From VGJW01 sp035286125 (GTDB taxonomy: Bacteria; Cyanobacteriota; Sericytochromatia; S15B-MN24; VGJW01): DNA of 64,000 nucleotides. This document shows positions 54,919 to 63,744 of this stretch, in pieces. Location of the stretch: contig JAYKIS010000017.1 in the NCBI GenBank assembly GCA_035286125.1, positions 3,573 through 67,572 on the forward strand, given 5' to 3'. Made by a program: the position numbers and the translations under genes. The notes beneath the pieces were generated by a model. The model searched no databases and had not been told where the DNA came from. It was given only the letters and a program-made list of their open reading frames with translations. Each line of letters starts with the position of its first letter. The first letter of the stretch is position 1.

Positions 54919-56698
54919 CCTGGACCCCTGCCAGGTGCCCCCGCACGTGGGCCAGCATCTCGCGGGCGATGGCCACGCCCTCGGCAGCGGCGCGGCCGGC
55001 GGCCTCGGCCTTGGACATGCGCCTGAGCAAGTCACGCGGGACGGACACGCCCGGGACCTCATTGGCCATGAACTCGGCGTTGCGGTGGCTGGCAAAGGGC
55101 CACAGGCCCGCCACGATCGGGATGCCGAAGGGCCTCGCCCGCTCGAGGAAGGTCTCGAATTGCCTGGGGTCGAAGACCGGCTGGGTGATGGCGAACTGGG
55201 CCCCGGCCTCGACCTTCCAGGCGAAGCGTCGCATCTCGTGGTCGAGGTCAAGCGCGGCGGGGTTGACGCCGACGCCGTAGCAGAATGCGGTCTGGCTGCC
55301 CATGGGGTGACCCCCGAGGTCCTGGCCGTGGTTCAGGTGGCGCACCATGTTGGCGAGGCCGATGGCGTCGATGTCGAAGACCGCCGTCGCCTGGGGATAG
55401 GGCCCCATCTTGGGCGGGTCGCCCGTGACGAGCAGCAGGTTGCGGATACCGAGTGCCGCGGCACCCAGCAGGTCCGACTGCATGCCCAGCAGGTTCCGGT
55501 CGCGGCAGGTGTAGTGCACGACAGGTTCCAGGCCTTCGTGTGCGATCAGGATGCTGGCCGCGAGCGCACTCATGCGGCTCTGGGCCCGGGGGCCGTCGGG
55601 CACATTGATGGCCTCGATGCCGGCTGCGCGGGCTGCTCGGACCTGGTCCAGCCACGCCGTGGCGTCGGCGCCCTTGGGTGGAAGCAACTCGAGCGTCGCC
55701 ACGAACTGTCCGGCGGCGAGGCGGGCGCCCCAGCGCGAACGTTCGGAAAGCGGCACGGGTTGCATGGCCCCGGCCTGGTCAGGCTCGGGGCGCGTGCGCG
55801 GGGTGACCCGGACGCGGCCCGAGCCGCGTGCCCTGAGCGTGTCCGCCATCAGGCGGATGTGGTCAGGCGTGGTACCGCAGCAGCCGCCGATGAGCCTGGC
55901 GCCCACCTGCTGCAGGCGCCGGGCATAACGGGCCATGTAATCCGGACTGGAGAGGTACATCTTGCGGCCGGCGACCTCGCGGGGCATGCCGGCGTTGGGT
56001 TGCACGGACAACGGCCTCTCCGTCACCCGGGCCATGCGCTCGATGGCCTCCAGCATCGGGCCCGGACCGACGGAACAATTGAGCCCCACGACATCCGCCC
56101 CCCAGGTCTCGAGGGCCAGGGCGACGTCCTCGGGCAGGGCGCCGTAGCTGGTGCGTCCGTCCTCCTGCAGCGTCATCTGCGCGATGATGGGCAGGTCGGT
56201 CCGTGCGCGGACGGCGAGGATGGCCTGGTGCATCTCCTCGAGGTCCGAGAAGGTCTCGAGGACGAAGGCGTCGACCCCGCCGTCCAGCAGGCCATCGACG
56301 GCCTCGCCGAAGAACGCCCGGGCCTCCTCGAGCGCCGTGGGCCCATAGGGCTCCAGACGGATGCCCAGCGGACCGATGGCGCCGGCGACCCAGCGATCGT
56401 CGCCGGCGGCACGGCGGGCCAGTCCGGCCGCGACGCGGTTCAGGCGCACGACCTCGTCGCCCAGCCCGTGGGGGGCCAGGTGCGGCCGCGTGGCTCCGAA
56501 GGTGTTGGTCTCGAGGATGCGGGCGCCGGCTTCGGCGTAGGCGGCGTGGACCGATGCGACCATATCGGGGTCCTCGAGACACAGCGCGTCATAGCTGCGG
56601 TTGATGAAGACGCCCTTCTGGTAGAGCATCGTCCCCATCGCGCCGTCGAAGAGCAGCACCTCGCCGCCGGACAGGGCCTGGGCCAGCGACTCTCTCAC
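54863..56698 (-). CDS. Bifunctional homocysteine S-methyltransferase / methylenetetrahydrofolate reductase
   Basis: 611 residues, nearly the same length as the Bacillus YitJ type. Residues ~1-300 are a homocysteine methyltransferase domain with zinc cysteines (GLNCSVGPG, GGCCGTTPDHI); residues ~325-611 are an MTHFR barrel (FVATLELLPPKGADATAWLD, VHYTCRDRNLLGMQSDLLGA, RNLLLVTGDPPK, KVEAGAQFAITQPVFDP). It would supply 5-methyl-THF to MetH and could itself transfer methyl groups from S-methylmethionine-like donors. The GTG start overlaps the metH stop (GTGA). Confidence 0.9.
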   Translation of the reverse strand: MRESLAQALSGGEVLLFDGAMGTMLYQKGVFINRSYDALCLEDPDMVASVHAAYAEAGARILETNTFGATRPHLAPHGLGDEVVRLNRVAAGLARRAAGDDRWVAGAIGPLGIRLEPYGPTALEEARAFFGEAVDGLLDGGVDAFVLETFSDLEEMHQAILAVRARTDLPIIAQMTLQEDGRTSYGALPEDVALALETWGADVVGLNCSVGPGPMLEAIERMARVTERPLSVQPNAGMPREVAGRKMYLSSPDYMARYARRLQQVGARLIGGCCGTTPDHIRLMADTLRARGSGRVRVTPRTRPEPDQAGAMQPVPLSERSRWGARLAAGQFVATLELLPPKGADATAWLDQVRAARAAGIEAINVPDGPRAQSRMSALAASILIAHEGLEPVVHYTCRDRNLLGMQSDLLGAAALGIRNLLLVTGDPPKMGPYPQATAVFDIDAIGLANMVRHLNHGQDLGGHPMGSQTAFCYGVGVNPAALDLDHEMRRFAWKVEAGAQFAITQPVFDPRQFETFLERARPFGIPIVAGLWPFASHRNAEFMANEVPGVSVPRDLLRRMSKAEAAGRAAAEGVAIAREMLAHVRGHLAGVQVSAPLGKVDLALAVLGQG

Positions 56699-59600
56699 GG
56701 CGTGCCGACCGCCGCGGGACGGACCGAGAAGTACGTGGCCTCGGGATGGTGCAGGACGAGGGCGACGGTCGACTGCTCGGGAACCAGCTGGCAGGCCTCG
56801 GTCAGGGTCATGCCGGTGGCGTCGGACACGGGCATGATGTCGAAGAGCGTGCGGTGGTCCTCGAGGTCGGGAATGGCCGGGTAGCCCCAGCTGTAGCGCT
56901 TGCCCCGGCCTTCGTCCAGGCCCCACTGGCGCCGCACGTGCCGGTGCACATGCTCGGCCAGCGCTTCGGCCATCTCGACGGCCAGGCCATGGGCGTAATA
57001 GGCCTCGGCGTAGGCATCCGCCTGCTGGAGCGCCCCGAAGCGATCGGAGGCTCCCTCGCCCACCGTCACGGCCTGGAGGGCCAGCACGTCCCGCCGGCCC
57101 GAGTCCGCCGGCTGCACGTAGTCGGCCAGCGACAGCCGCGCGCCGCCGGCCTGGCGCGGGCAGCGGAAACGGCCCAGGGGCGTCGTCGCCCGATCGTCCG
57201 CGTAGACGACGAGGTCATCGCCGTCGGCGACGCAGGCATAGTAACCGTAGATGCCCCGGGGCTGCAGCCATGGCGCGCGCAGCATGTCGGCGCGCAACCG
57301 GGCGAGTCGGGGGGCGAACTCTGCGGTGACGAGGCGTTCCCAGTCGGTGCCCTTGGTGCCGCGGCCACCCCAGGAAAGCCGGAAGAGACTGTCGGTGTCC
57401 AGCAGGTCGAACAGGGTGTCGAGCGGGACAGGCTCGAGGACGCGGGGGCCCCAGAAGGGAGGTGCGGGTACGGCGTCGACCGGACGGATGGCCGAACGTG
57501 CGGGCAGGAGGGTGGCCGGTGCCGGGGCCTCGCGCGGGGCTGCGGCCGCCAGGGCAGCCGCATGGGCCTCGGCGACGAGGGCGGGGCGTCGCTCGGGATC
57601 GGTCAGCCTGTCCAGCAGGGCCAGGCCCTCGAAGGCGTCCCTGGCGTAGAAGACGCCTGCGGGATAGGGCGTGCCGTCCGGCAGCAGGGCGACCCGCCGC
57701 CCGAAGGACGGGTTGATGGCCGCCCCGCCGATCAGGATCGGCAGGTCCAGCCCCTGCCGATGGGCTTCCTCGACGCACAGCGGCATCTGGCGCGACGTCG
57801 AGACCAGCAGGGCCGAGAGGCCGATGGCATCGGCGCGGAGCTCGCGGGCGCGGTCGAGGATGGTCTGGACCGGTACCTGCTTGCCCAGGTCGTGCACGGT
57901 GTAGCCGTTGTTGGCGAGGATCACGTGGACCAGGTTCTTGCCGATGTCATGGACGTCCCCGAAGACCGTGGCGAGGACGACGGTGCCCTTGCTTGAACCC
58001 TCGACGCGGTCGAGGTGAGGTTCGACGTGGGCGACGGCGCGTTTCATGACCTCGGCCGACTGCAGGACAAACGGCAGGATGAGTTCGCCGGCCCCGAAGC
58101 GATCGCCCACTTCCTTCATGGCAGGCAGCAGGACCTCGTTCAGGACCGTGACGGGGTCCCTGCGGGAGAGGACCTCGTCCAGCAGGGCCTCGATGCCCTC
58201 CTTGCGACGCTCGACGATCTGTCGGTGGATGCGCTCTTCGGACGTGCGCGTGTCGTCCTCGGGGACGGTGATCTCCCCAGGGCGGTCGGGCGCCGGAGCC
58301 TGGTCGAACCAAGCGATCAGCCGCGGCAGGGCATCGTCCGTGCGGGCAAGAACCAGGTCCTCGGCCAGGGCCAGCACGTCCGCAGGAATCTCGTGCAGGG
58401 GCAGGACATGGTCGGGGTGGACGATGGCGAGGTCGAGGCCGGCCCGGACGGCGTGGTGCAGGAACACCGCGTTCACCACCTTGCGGGCTTCGGCGCCCAG
58501 CCCGAAGGACACGTTGGAGACCCCCAGGATCGTGCGGACGCCGGGCAGGTCCTGCTTGACCCGGCGGATGCCCTCGAGCGTTTCCAGTGCGGACTGGGCG
58601 TATTCGGGGTCACCCGTCGCGAGCGTGAAGGTCAGCGTGTCGACGATGAGGGCGTCCGGGGCGAGGCCGTGCTCGCCTGTGCAAAGGTCGTGGATGCGAC
58701 GGGCCACCGCACGCTTGCGCTCGGCCGTGCGGGCCATGCCCTCCTCGTCGATGGTGAGGGCGACGACCGCCGCGCCGTGCTCGCGGACGAAGGGCAGCAC
58801 CGTGTCGATGCGCGTCCGGCCGTTCTCGAGATGGATCGAGTTCACGATCGCGCGCCCTGGACACGCGCGCAGCGCTTCATGCAGGACGGCCGGTTCCGTC
58901 GAGACGATCATGAGGGGCGCCTCGACCCCCCGGGACAGCGCGCCCACGACCCGGCCCATGGTTGCGGCCTCGTCGGCACGCTCCGTCAGGGCCACGCAGA
59001 CGTCCAGCACATGGGCACCCGCCGCGACCTGCTGGCGTGCGACCTGCACCAGGCCGTCGTCGTCGCCGTCGAGCACCAGTTGCTTGACCTTGCGGCTGCC
59101 CTGGGTGTTCAGGCGCTCGCCCACGATCAGGGGGGCCGGCTCCTGATCGAGGGCGACGGACCCCATGGCGCTCGCCACGTGGGCAGGCGTCGCAAGGGGG
59201 CGTGGCTGCGGCCGCAGGTCCGCCACCGCCTGAGCCAGGGCCCGGATATGGGCGGGCGTGGTGCCGCAGCAACCTCCGACCGCTCCCACGCCGTAGCGTG
59301 CGACGTACTCGGCCAGGATCCGGGCCATGGGCTCGGGTTCGAGGGGATAGACGGCCTTGCCGTCGATGTTCAGCGGCAGGCCCGCATTGGGCAGGATGCT
59401 GATGGGGCGGGTGGACCGCTCCGAGAGCGTGGCGATGGGCCCGCGCATGGCGTCGGGCCCCGTCGCGCAGTTCAGGCCGACGACATCGACGGGCAGGGCC
59501 TCGAGGATGGCGATCGCAGCCCCGATGTCGGTCCCCAGCAGCATGCGCCCCGTGGTGTCGAGCGTGACCTGCACTTGCAGGGGCAGGGTGCAGCCCAGGT

Positions 59601-60177
59601 CGTGAAAGGCCCGCCGGATGCCCGCGACGGCCGCGCGCACCTCGAGGATGTCCTGGGCCGTCTCGACCAGCAGCAGGTCGCAGCCTCCCTCGACGAGGGC
59701 CACGGCCTGCTCGCGGTAGGTCTCGGCCAGCTCCTCGAAGCCCACGGCGCCCAGTACCGGGTCGCCCGAGGACGGCAACATGCCCGTGGGGCCAATCGAT
59801 CCCGCGACGAAGCGGGGGCGCTCGGGGGTCGCGAAGGCATCGGCTTCCGCGCGGGCGAGGCGCGCGGCCGTGACGTTGAGTTCGTGCGTCCGGTCGCCCA
59901 GATCCCACTCGTCGAGCTTGCGGCGGTTCCCCCCGAAGGTATTGGTCTCGACGACGTCGGCGCCGGCCTCGAGGTAGGCGCGGTGGACGCCGCGGATGAC
60001 GTCGGGACGGCTGGAGACGAGGATTTCGGGACAGCCGGCGCGGCCCACGTAGTCCTCGGCCGTCAGCTCGAGGGGCTGCAGCATCGTGCCCATTCCCCCG
60101 TCGAAGACGAGGATGCGCTGGGCGAGGGCGGCGAGGTAGCGGTGCATCGGGGCCACTGGGGCCGGCTTTCCTGTCAT
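56695..60177 (-). CDS. metH: Cobalamin-dependent methionine synthase
   Basis: 1160 residues with all four modules: homocysteine-binding barrel (FDGGMGTMLQPLELTAEDY, zinc GGCCGTTPAHI), pterin-binding barrel (GERLNTQGSRKVKQLVLDGD), cobalamin module with the base-off motif DVHDIGKN followed by ADAIGLSALLVSTSRQM and LIGGAAIN, and the AdoMet-binding reactivation domain (RYSWGYPAIPDLEDHRTLFDIM). Methylates homocysteine to methionine. The ATG at 60177 leaves no unexplained extension. First gene of a two-gene unit with the MTHFR fusion, a compact methionine-folate operon. Confidence 0.96.
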   Translation of the reverse strand: MTGKPAPVAPMHRYLAALAQRILVFDGGMGTMLQPLELTAEDYVGRAGCPEILVSSRPDVIRGVHRAYLEAGADVVETNTFGGNRRKLDEWDLGDRTHELNVTAARLARAEADAFATPERPRFVAGSIGPTGMLPSSGDPVLGAVGFEELAETYREQAVALVEGGCDLLLVETAQDILEVRAAVAGIRRAFHDLGCTLPLQVQVTLDTTGRMLLGTDIGAAIAILEALPVDVVGLNCATGPDAMRGPIATLSERSTRPISILPNAGLPLNIDGKAVYPLEPEPMARILAEYVARYGVGAVGGCCGTTPAHIRALAQAVADLRPQPRPLATPAHVASAMGSVALDQEPAPLIVGERLNTQGSRKVKQLVLDGDDDGLVQVARQQVAAGAHVLDVCVALTERADEAATMGRVVGALSRGVEAPLMIVSTEPAVLHEALRACPGRAIVNSIHLENGRTRIDTVLPFVREHGAAVVALTIDEEGMARTAERKRAVARRIHDLCTGEHGLAPDALIVDTLTFTLATGDPEYAQSALETLEGIRRVKQDLPGVRTILGVSNVSFGLGAEARKVVNAVFLHHAVRAGLDLAIVHPDHVLPLHEIPADVLALAEDLVLARTDDALPRLIAWFDQAPAPDRPGEITVPEDDTRTSEERIHRQIVERRKEGIEALLDEVLSRRDPVTVLNEVLLPAMKEVGDRFGAGELILPFVLQSAEVMKRAVAHVEPHLDRVEGSSKGTVVLATVFGDVHDIGKNLVHVILANNGYTVHDLGKQVPVQTILDRARELRADAIGLSALLVSTSRQMPLCVEEAHRQGLDLPILIGGAAINPSFGRRVALLPDGTPYPAGVFYARDAFEGLALLDRLTDPERRPALVAEAHAAALAAAAPREAPAPATLLPARSAIRPVDAVPAPPFWGPRVLEPVPLDTLFDLLDTDSLFRLSWGGRGTKGTDWERLVTAEFAPRLARLRADMLRAPWLQPRGIYGYYACVADGDDLVVYADDRATTPLGRFRCPRQAGGARLSLADYVQPADSGRRDVLALQAVTVGEGASDRFGALQQADAYAEAYYAHGLAVEMAEALAEHVHRHVRRQWGLDEGRGKRYSWGYPAIPDLEDHRTLFDIMPVSDATGMTLTEACQLVPEQSTVALVLHHPEATYFSVRPAAVGTP

Positions 60178-60234
60178 GACGCGCCCGTGTGGGCCTGGAT
60201 GTGGCGTCGAGCCGACGGGGTCGGCCTGTCGCGC

Positions 60235-60240
60235 ATTGTA
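60235..60240 (-). promoter_or_regulatory. Candidate -10 of metH
   Basis: TACAAT in GGGCTACAATGCG on the minus strand, 57 bases before the ATG. The 305-base divergent gap also contains a TTAAG repeat (CGTTAAGCGTTAAG near 60365) that may belong to the plus-strand promoter. I looked for a SAM or cobalamin riboswitch in this leader and saw none that I could support. Confidence 0.4.
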
Positions 60241-60482
60241 GCCCAATCCGGGAGCGCTGCATGGCAGCAAGCTCCGGCGGTTGCTCCGGAGGGGAGGGAC
60301 ACGAATGCCTTGGAGGGTGTCTTGGGGGCGTCCTCCAGGGCGTGTTCGTGCGGGATAACCCGTCGTTAAGCGTTAAGAAGTTATGAGCGGGCCCCCTGGG
60401 TCGGACGACCATGGAGGGATGCGCGTCCGATAGTCCAGGATCGCCTTCCCCTTGCAGGCTCTCGTGGCCGGAAATTGGATGG

Positions 60483-61037
60483 ATGTACCCGATGCGGCGG
60501 ATGGCTTTGGTGGCGCTTGCGGTGGTGGGTTGTGGCGGGCCGGTTGTCTCGCTCCCCCGGACGACCGCCCCCGTGGATCCTGTGTCGGCGGGATCCACGT
60601 CGGCGTTGTCGCAGGCTGCGGCCAAGGCAGGCGTCTGGCAAGCGACCACCGCGACAGGTACCGGAAATGTCGTCTCGGTCGTGGTCGAGGCCGCCCGAAA
60701 GACGGGCGTCGGGCCTCGCATACATTGGCTGCCCGGTACGTTGCGCCTGACCTACAGGGACACGACGGGTTACTTCGCCGGTCGCACGACCCTCAATGGC
60801 CTTTGTGTTCTCGTCATGCCCGGGGGGCGCAAGGTCGAGGTCGGTAGCGTCAGCCTCGGCAGGTCTCTGGCGGGCACGACTGTCCCGGAAGTTTTCACGG
60901 GAGAGGGTCACTGGCCCGTGGAAGCGGGGAACGAGGTGCCCGTGGCGCTGGAACTGGCCGTGTCCTCGAGCGATCGGTACGGGCACCTGCGCTGGGATTC
61001 CAACTACGGGCGCAACTACAGGTTGGCTCGCGACTGA
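60483..61037 (+). CDS. Small lipoprotein, about 184 residues
   Basis: Start at MYPMRRMALVALAVVGC (lipobox VVGC); an ATG nine bases later is equally possible. Mature part beta-rich (GNVVSVVVEAARKTG, GTLRLTYRDTTGYFAGRTTL, VPVALELAVSSSDRYGHLRWDSNYGRNYRL). No recognised domain. Monocistronic on the plus strand, divergent from metH. Confidence 0.6.
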   Translation: MYPMRRMALVALAVVGCGGPVVSLPRTTAPVDPVSAGSTSALSQAAAKAGVWQATTATGTGNVVSVVVEAARKTGVGPRIHWLPGTLRLTYRDTTGYFAGRTTLNGLCVLVMPGGRKVEVGSVSLGRSLAGTTVPEVFTGEGHWPVEAGNEVPVALELAVSSSDRYGHLRWDSNYGRNYRLARD

Positions 61038-61265
61038 ACGCAAGAGGGAGCTCCTCGGGGGGGATGGTCAAGCCGTCGGCACCCTGCTGTTCCGGGTACC
61101 GTGAGAGTGGTTCGGGACGACCCTGAAGGAGGGGGGCCGTGCATCGCTTGCCAGCCTCACCCCTGTTGGCAACCGGCTGGGTCTGGTTGGGCAAGGCGCT
61201 GTCGCATCCGGCGTGGAACATGCGTCGCGTAGCGGGCCAGGAGCTGTGCGTGGCGACCAAGGACG

Positions 61266-61520
61266 ATGCGACGCTGCAATAGTGGGAAGCCTAGGTCGCG
61301 CGCTTCGCGCGGGACACTGCGGGATAGGTTGCAGCTGGCCGAAAAGCGTGGCTGGATTGAATCTGCCGAGTCCTGGCTCGAAATCCGCGAACTCAGGAAC
61401 CCGGCGGTGCACGAATACGGTGGCGAGGCCGTCGCTGCCGCACTGCGCCGGATGCGTGACCTGTGTCCGGTTGTGGTGGCCACGAGGGACCTCTGGACAA
61501 ATGCGCCTGACGACGATTGA
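61266..61520 (+). pseudogene. Remnant of a HEPN-type (HepT-like) protein
   Basis: 84 codons. Residues ~20-75 (TLRDRLQLAEKRGWIESAESWLEIRELRNPAVHEY, then AALRRMRD) match the C-terminal half of HEPN-type partner proteins of minimal nucleotidyltransferases, including the RELRNxxVHEY core region. The N-terminal half, which should include the helix bundle start, is not found in any frame upstream (in-frame TAG at about 61278 in one frame, unrelated sequence in the others). The stop overlaps the next gene start by 20 bases. I read it as a truncated remnant; a short active form is possible. Confidence 0.5.
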
Positions 61521-61952
61521 GCGCGCGCAAATTCTGGCTGCGGCCCGCTCGACGCTGGGCGCGTCGTGGACCATGTGGCTGTTCGGGAGCCGCGCGGATG
61601 GTAGCCGGTCTGGGGGGATATCGACCTGTTGGTCGTGCTGCCGGATGAGGCGACCTTGCAGGCTGCGCTGCCATGGGAGGCCCGGTTCCTGGTGGCAGCC
61701 AAGACGCTTGTCGGGGATCAGCGGATCGACCTCGTCATGACGACCGGGGCCCGCATTCGCGACGATCCTTTCCTGCAGGGCATCCTGCCGCAGGCCGTTC
61801 CGTTGGGGACGGCTGATGGCGAGGTGGCCTTACGCTGCCCGGCAGCCACGACTCGGGCAAGCACCGAGGATGTCTGGCCCTGGTCTCGACCCTCACGACC
61901 GGTTGACAAGGGCCGAGCGCGTGGCCAAAGATCGGCAGGCTGCCCGATGTGA
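61501..61952 (+). pseudogene. Frameshifted minimal nucleotidyltransferase (MNT-like)
   Basis: The ATG at 61501 opens TTIERAQILAAARSTLG and a nucleotidyltransferase start LFGSRADGSRSGG, then the frame breaks at a run of six G (about 61613-61618). In the next frame the catalytic continuation reads DIDLLVVLPDEATLQAAL, then QRIDLVMTTGARIRDDPFLQGILPQAVPL, where proteins of this size would end; an extra ~45 codons follow to 61952. One missing base in the G run explains the break. It pairs with the HEPN remnant, as in MNT-HEPN toxin-antitoxin systems. Could also be a sequencing error or slippage. Confidence 0.6.
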
Positions 61953-61964
61953 GGACAACCTGCG

Positions 61965-62939
61965 ATGACGACGACCTTGCGTGAAGTCCTCTGTGTGGCA
62001 CCCGGAGAGGACGCCGTGGCAAGCGTTGTCGTGGCCGAGCAAGGTCATCAGGCGTGTCCCGAGGACGGAATCCTCGTCGCCGTTCGCGCACGGCCCATCA
62101 ATCCTGCCGATTTGCTTCTGCTGAATGGCCGCCACGTGTTCCAGCCGGTCCTTCCGGCCCACGTCGGCATCGAGGGGGCGGGTGTCATCGTGGCCGTGGG
62201 GCCGCGCTCCCGTCACGTCGTGGGAACAAGGGTCGCCATTCCGTGGGGTGGTACTTGGCGGGACCAGATGCCCCTGCCCGACGACGGGGTGCTGGTGTTG
62301 CCAGAAGACGTCGATCTCGAGCAGGCGGCGATGCTCTGCGTGAACCCCTTCACTGTGATGGGCCTGCTCGAGGGTGTCGAACCTGGCGCGACCATCGTGG
62401 TCAATGCCGCTACGTCCGCTCTATCCCGCCTGTTGCTGGCGGTGGCACGCCGGCGAGGCCTGCGGGTCGTTGGCGTGGTGCGGCAGAAGGATGCCATTCC
62501 GATGGTCGAGGCAGCAGGAGCCGAGCAGGTTGTCCTGGAGGGTCCCGACCTGGCCGATCGCATCCGTGCGGTCGCTCCGGGCCCTGTCGTCCTGGCTCTG
62601 GATGCTGTGGCTGGTGCAGCAAGTGGTCGCCTGTTCGATGCGCTGGCTGACGGCGGTACGCTGATCATTTACGGATTGCTCTCCTCGGACAAGGTCGAGT
62701 TGCCCGCCTCGGGGGTCGTGTTCCGCAATGTGCACGTCCGGGGCTTTTCCAGGCTGCGCGCCTATGCAGCGATGACGCCCGAGCGCCGGGAAGCCATCAC
62801 GGCGGAACTGCTTGACCTCTTGCGCGACGGGTTGCTCCAGATGCCCGTGGACGGTCGCTACGGATTGCAAGATGTGAAGGCCGCGCTGGAGCATCATCTG
62901 CAGCCTGGCCGCAGCGGCAAGGTCCTGCTCGTGTCGTGA
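61965..62939 (+). CDS. MDR-superfamily enoyl reductase-like / quinone oxidoreductase
   Basis: 324 residues, zinc-free medium-chain dehydrogenase. RPINPADLLLLNGRH and LPAHVGIEGAGVIVAVG are the pattern of the mitochondrial-type enoyl-ACP/CoA reductase branch and quinone oxidoreductases; the nucleotide domain follows (PGATIVVNAATSALSRLLLAVARRRGLRVVGVVRQ). Zinc ligands of alcohol dehydrogenases are absent. Reduction of crotonyl-CoA from the lysine route is an interesting possibility, with no direct evidence. A stem-loop at 62942-62968 follows. Confidence 0.78.
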   Translation: MTTTLREVLCVAPGEDAVASVVVAEQGHQACPEDGILVAVRARPINPADLLLLNGRHVFQPVLPAHVGIEGAGVIVAVGPRSRHVVGTRVAIPWGGTWRDQMPLPDDGVLVLPEDVDLEQAAMLCVNPFTVMGLLEGVEPGATIVVNAATSALSRLLLAVARRRGLRVVGVVRQKDAIPMVEAAGAEQVVLEGPDLADRIRAVAPGPVVLALDAVAGAASGRLFDALADGGTLIIYGLLSSDKVELPASGVVFRNVHVRGFSRLRAYAAMTPERREAITAELLDLLRDGLLQMPVDGRYGLQDVKAALEHHLQPGRSGKVLLVS

Positions 62940-62941
62940 GG

Positions 62942-62968
62942 CCCGTGCAGGCGGGGCCTTGCACCGGG
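62942..62968 (+). terminator. Hairpin after the enoyl reductase-like gene
   Basis: CCCGTGCAGGC and GCCTTGCACCGGG pair with one bulge on each side around a short G loop, three bases after the stop codon. No T-run. Confidence 0.5.
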
Positions 62969-63018
62969 TTCAAGTGACAGGGAAACGGATTTGGCGCAAC
63001 TACACGGAGGGTCAGCCA

Positions 63019-63651
63019 GTGCATATTGCCATCCTGGGGTCGGGGCACGTCGGCCAGGAGCTGGCCAAGGGCTTGCGCCGTCTCGGGCACGACATCACCC
63101 TGGGGTCGCGCCAAGGGAACAAGCTGGGTAACTTCCTGCGCGAGTTCGATGTACGCGAGGCCACCTTCGCGGAGGCGATTGTCGGGGCCGACGTGGTGAT
63201 TGTGGCCGTGCAAGGCGCTGTTGCCGAGGATTTGGTCACCAGCCTGGCCGACTTGCTGGCGGGCAAGGTCGTGGTGGATACGACGAACCCCATCGCCGGC
63301 GAGGCAAGGGACGGGATCGTGCCCTACTTCACGGGGGCCGACGAGAGCCTGCTGCAACGCCTGCAGGCGGCTGCGCCGGCCGCCCGCTTCGTCAAGTGCT
63401 GGAACTCGGTCGCTGCGCACATGATGGTCCAGCCCAAGGTCGCCGGCGGGACACCCTCGATGTTCATCTGCGGGGATGACGCCAATGCGAAGCAGACGGT
63501 TGCCGACCTGGTCGCCACGTGTGGCTGGGCGGTCGAGGATGTGGGCACGAGCACGGCCGGGCACGCCGTGGAGGCCTTGTGTCAGCTCTGGTGTGCGCCG
63601 GGCTTCCTGCGCGGGGATTGGGCGCACGCCTTTGCGGTGCTCAGGCCCTAG
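63019..63651 (+). CDS. F420-dependent-NADP-oxidoreductase-like Rossmann protein
   Basis: 210 residues from a GTG with GGAGG eight bases upstream. It begins HIAILGSGHVGQELAKGLRRLGHDITLGSRQ, the GxGxxG dinucleotide fold of the F420-dependent NADP oxidoreductase family (PF03807 type), then GADVVIVAVQG and GKVVVDTTNPI, RFVKCWNSVAAHMM, and HAVEALCQLWC. Many relatives use NADP(H) without F420, and no F420 genes are in the window, so the coenzyme is open. Confidence 0.82.
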   Translation: MHIAILGSGHVGQELAKGLRRLGHDITLGSRQGNKLGNFLREFDVREATFAEAIVGADVVIVAVQGAVAEDLVTSLADLLAGKVVVDTTNPIAGEARDGIVPYFTGADESLLQRLQAAAPAARFVKCWNSVAAHMMVQPKVAGGTPSMFICGDDANAKQTVADLVATCGWAVEDVGTSTAGHAVEALCQLWCAPGFLRGDWAHAFAVLRP

Positions 63652-63744
63652 CCTGGTGCGGGCAGCCGCGGATTGCCTTGCTGGGGTATTGTGCTCTTGT
63701 CACGCGCTTGGCCGTGAAGCGTCAGCGGATTAACCACGCCCCTT

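Noticed and set aside
58015..60369. A 784-codon open frame antisense to metH
   Set aside because: metH is unmistakable on the minus strand; the antisense frame is a shadow.
60178..60482. SAM or cobalamin riboswitch in the metH leader
   Set aside because: The leader has stems but no recognisable S-box or B12-box sequence; the transcript start inferred from TACAAT would also leave too short a leader.
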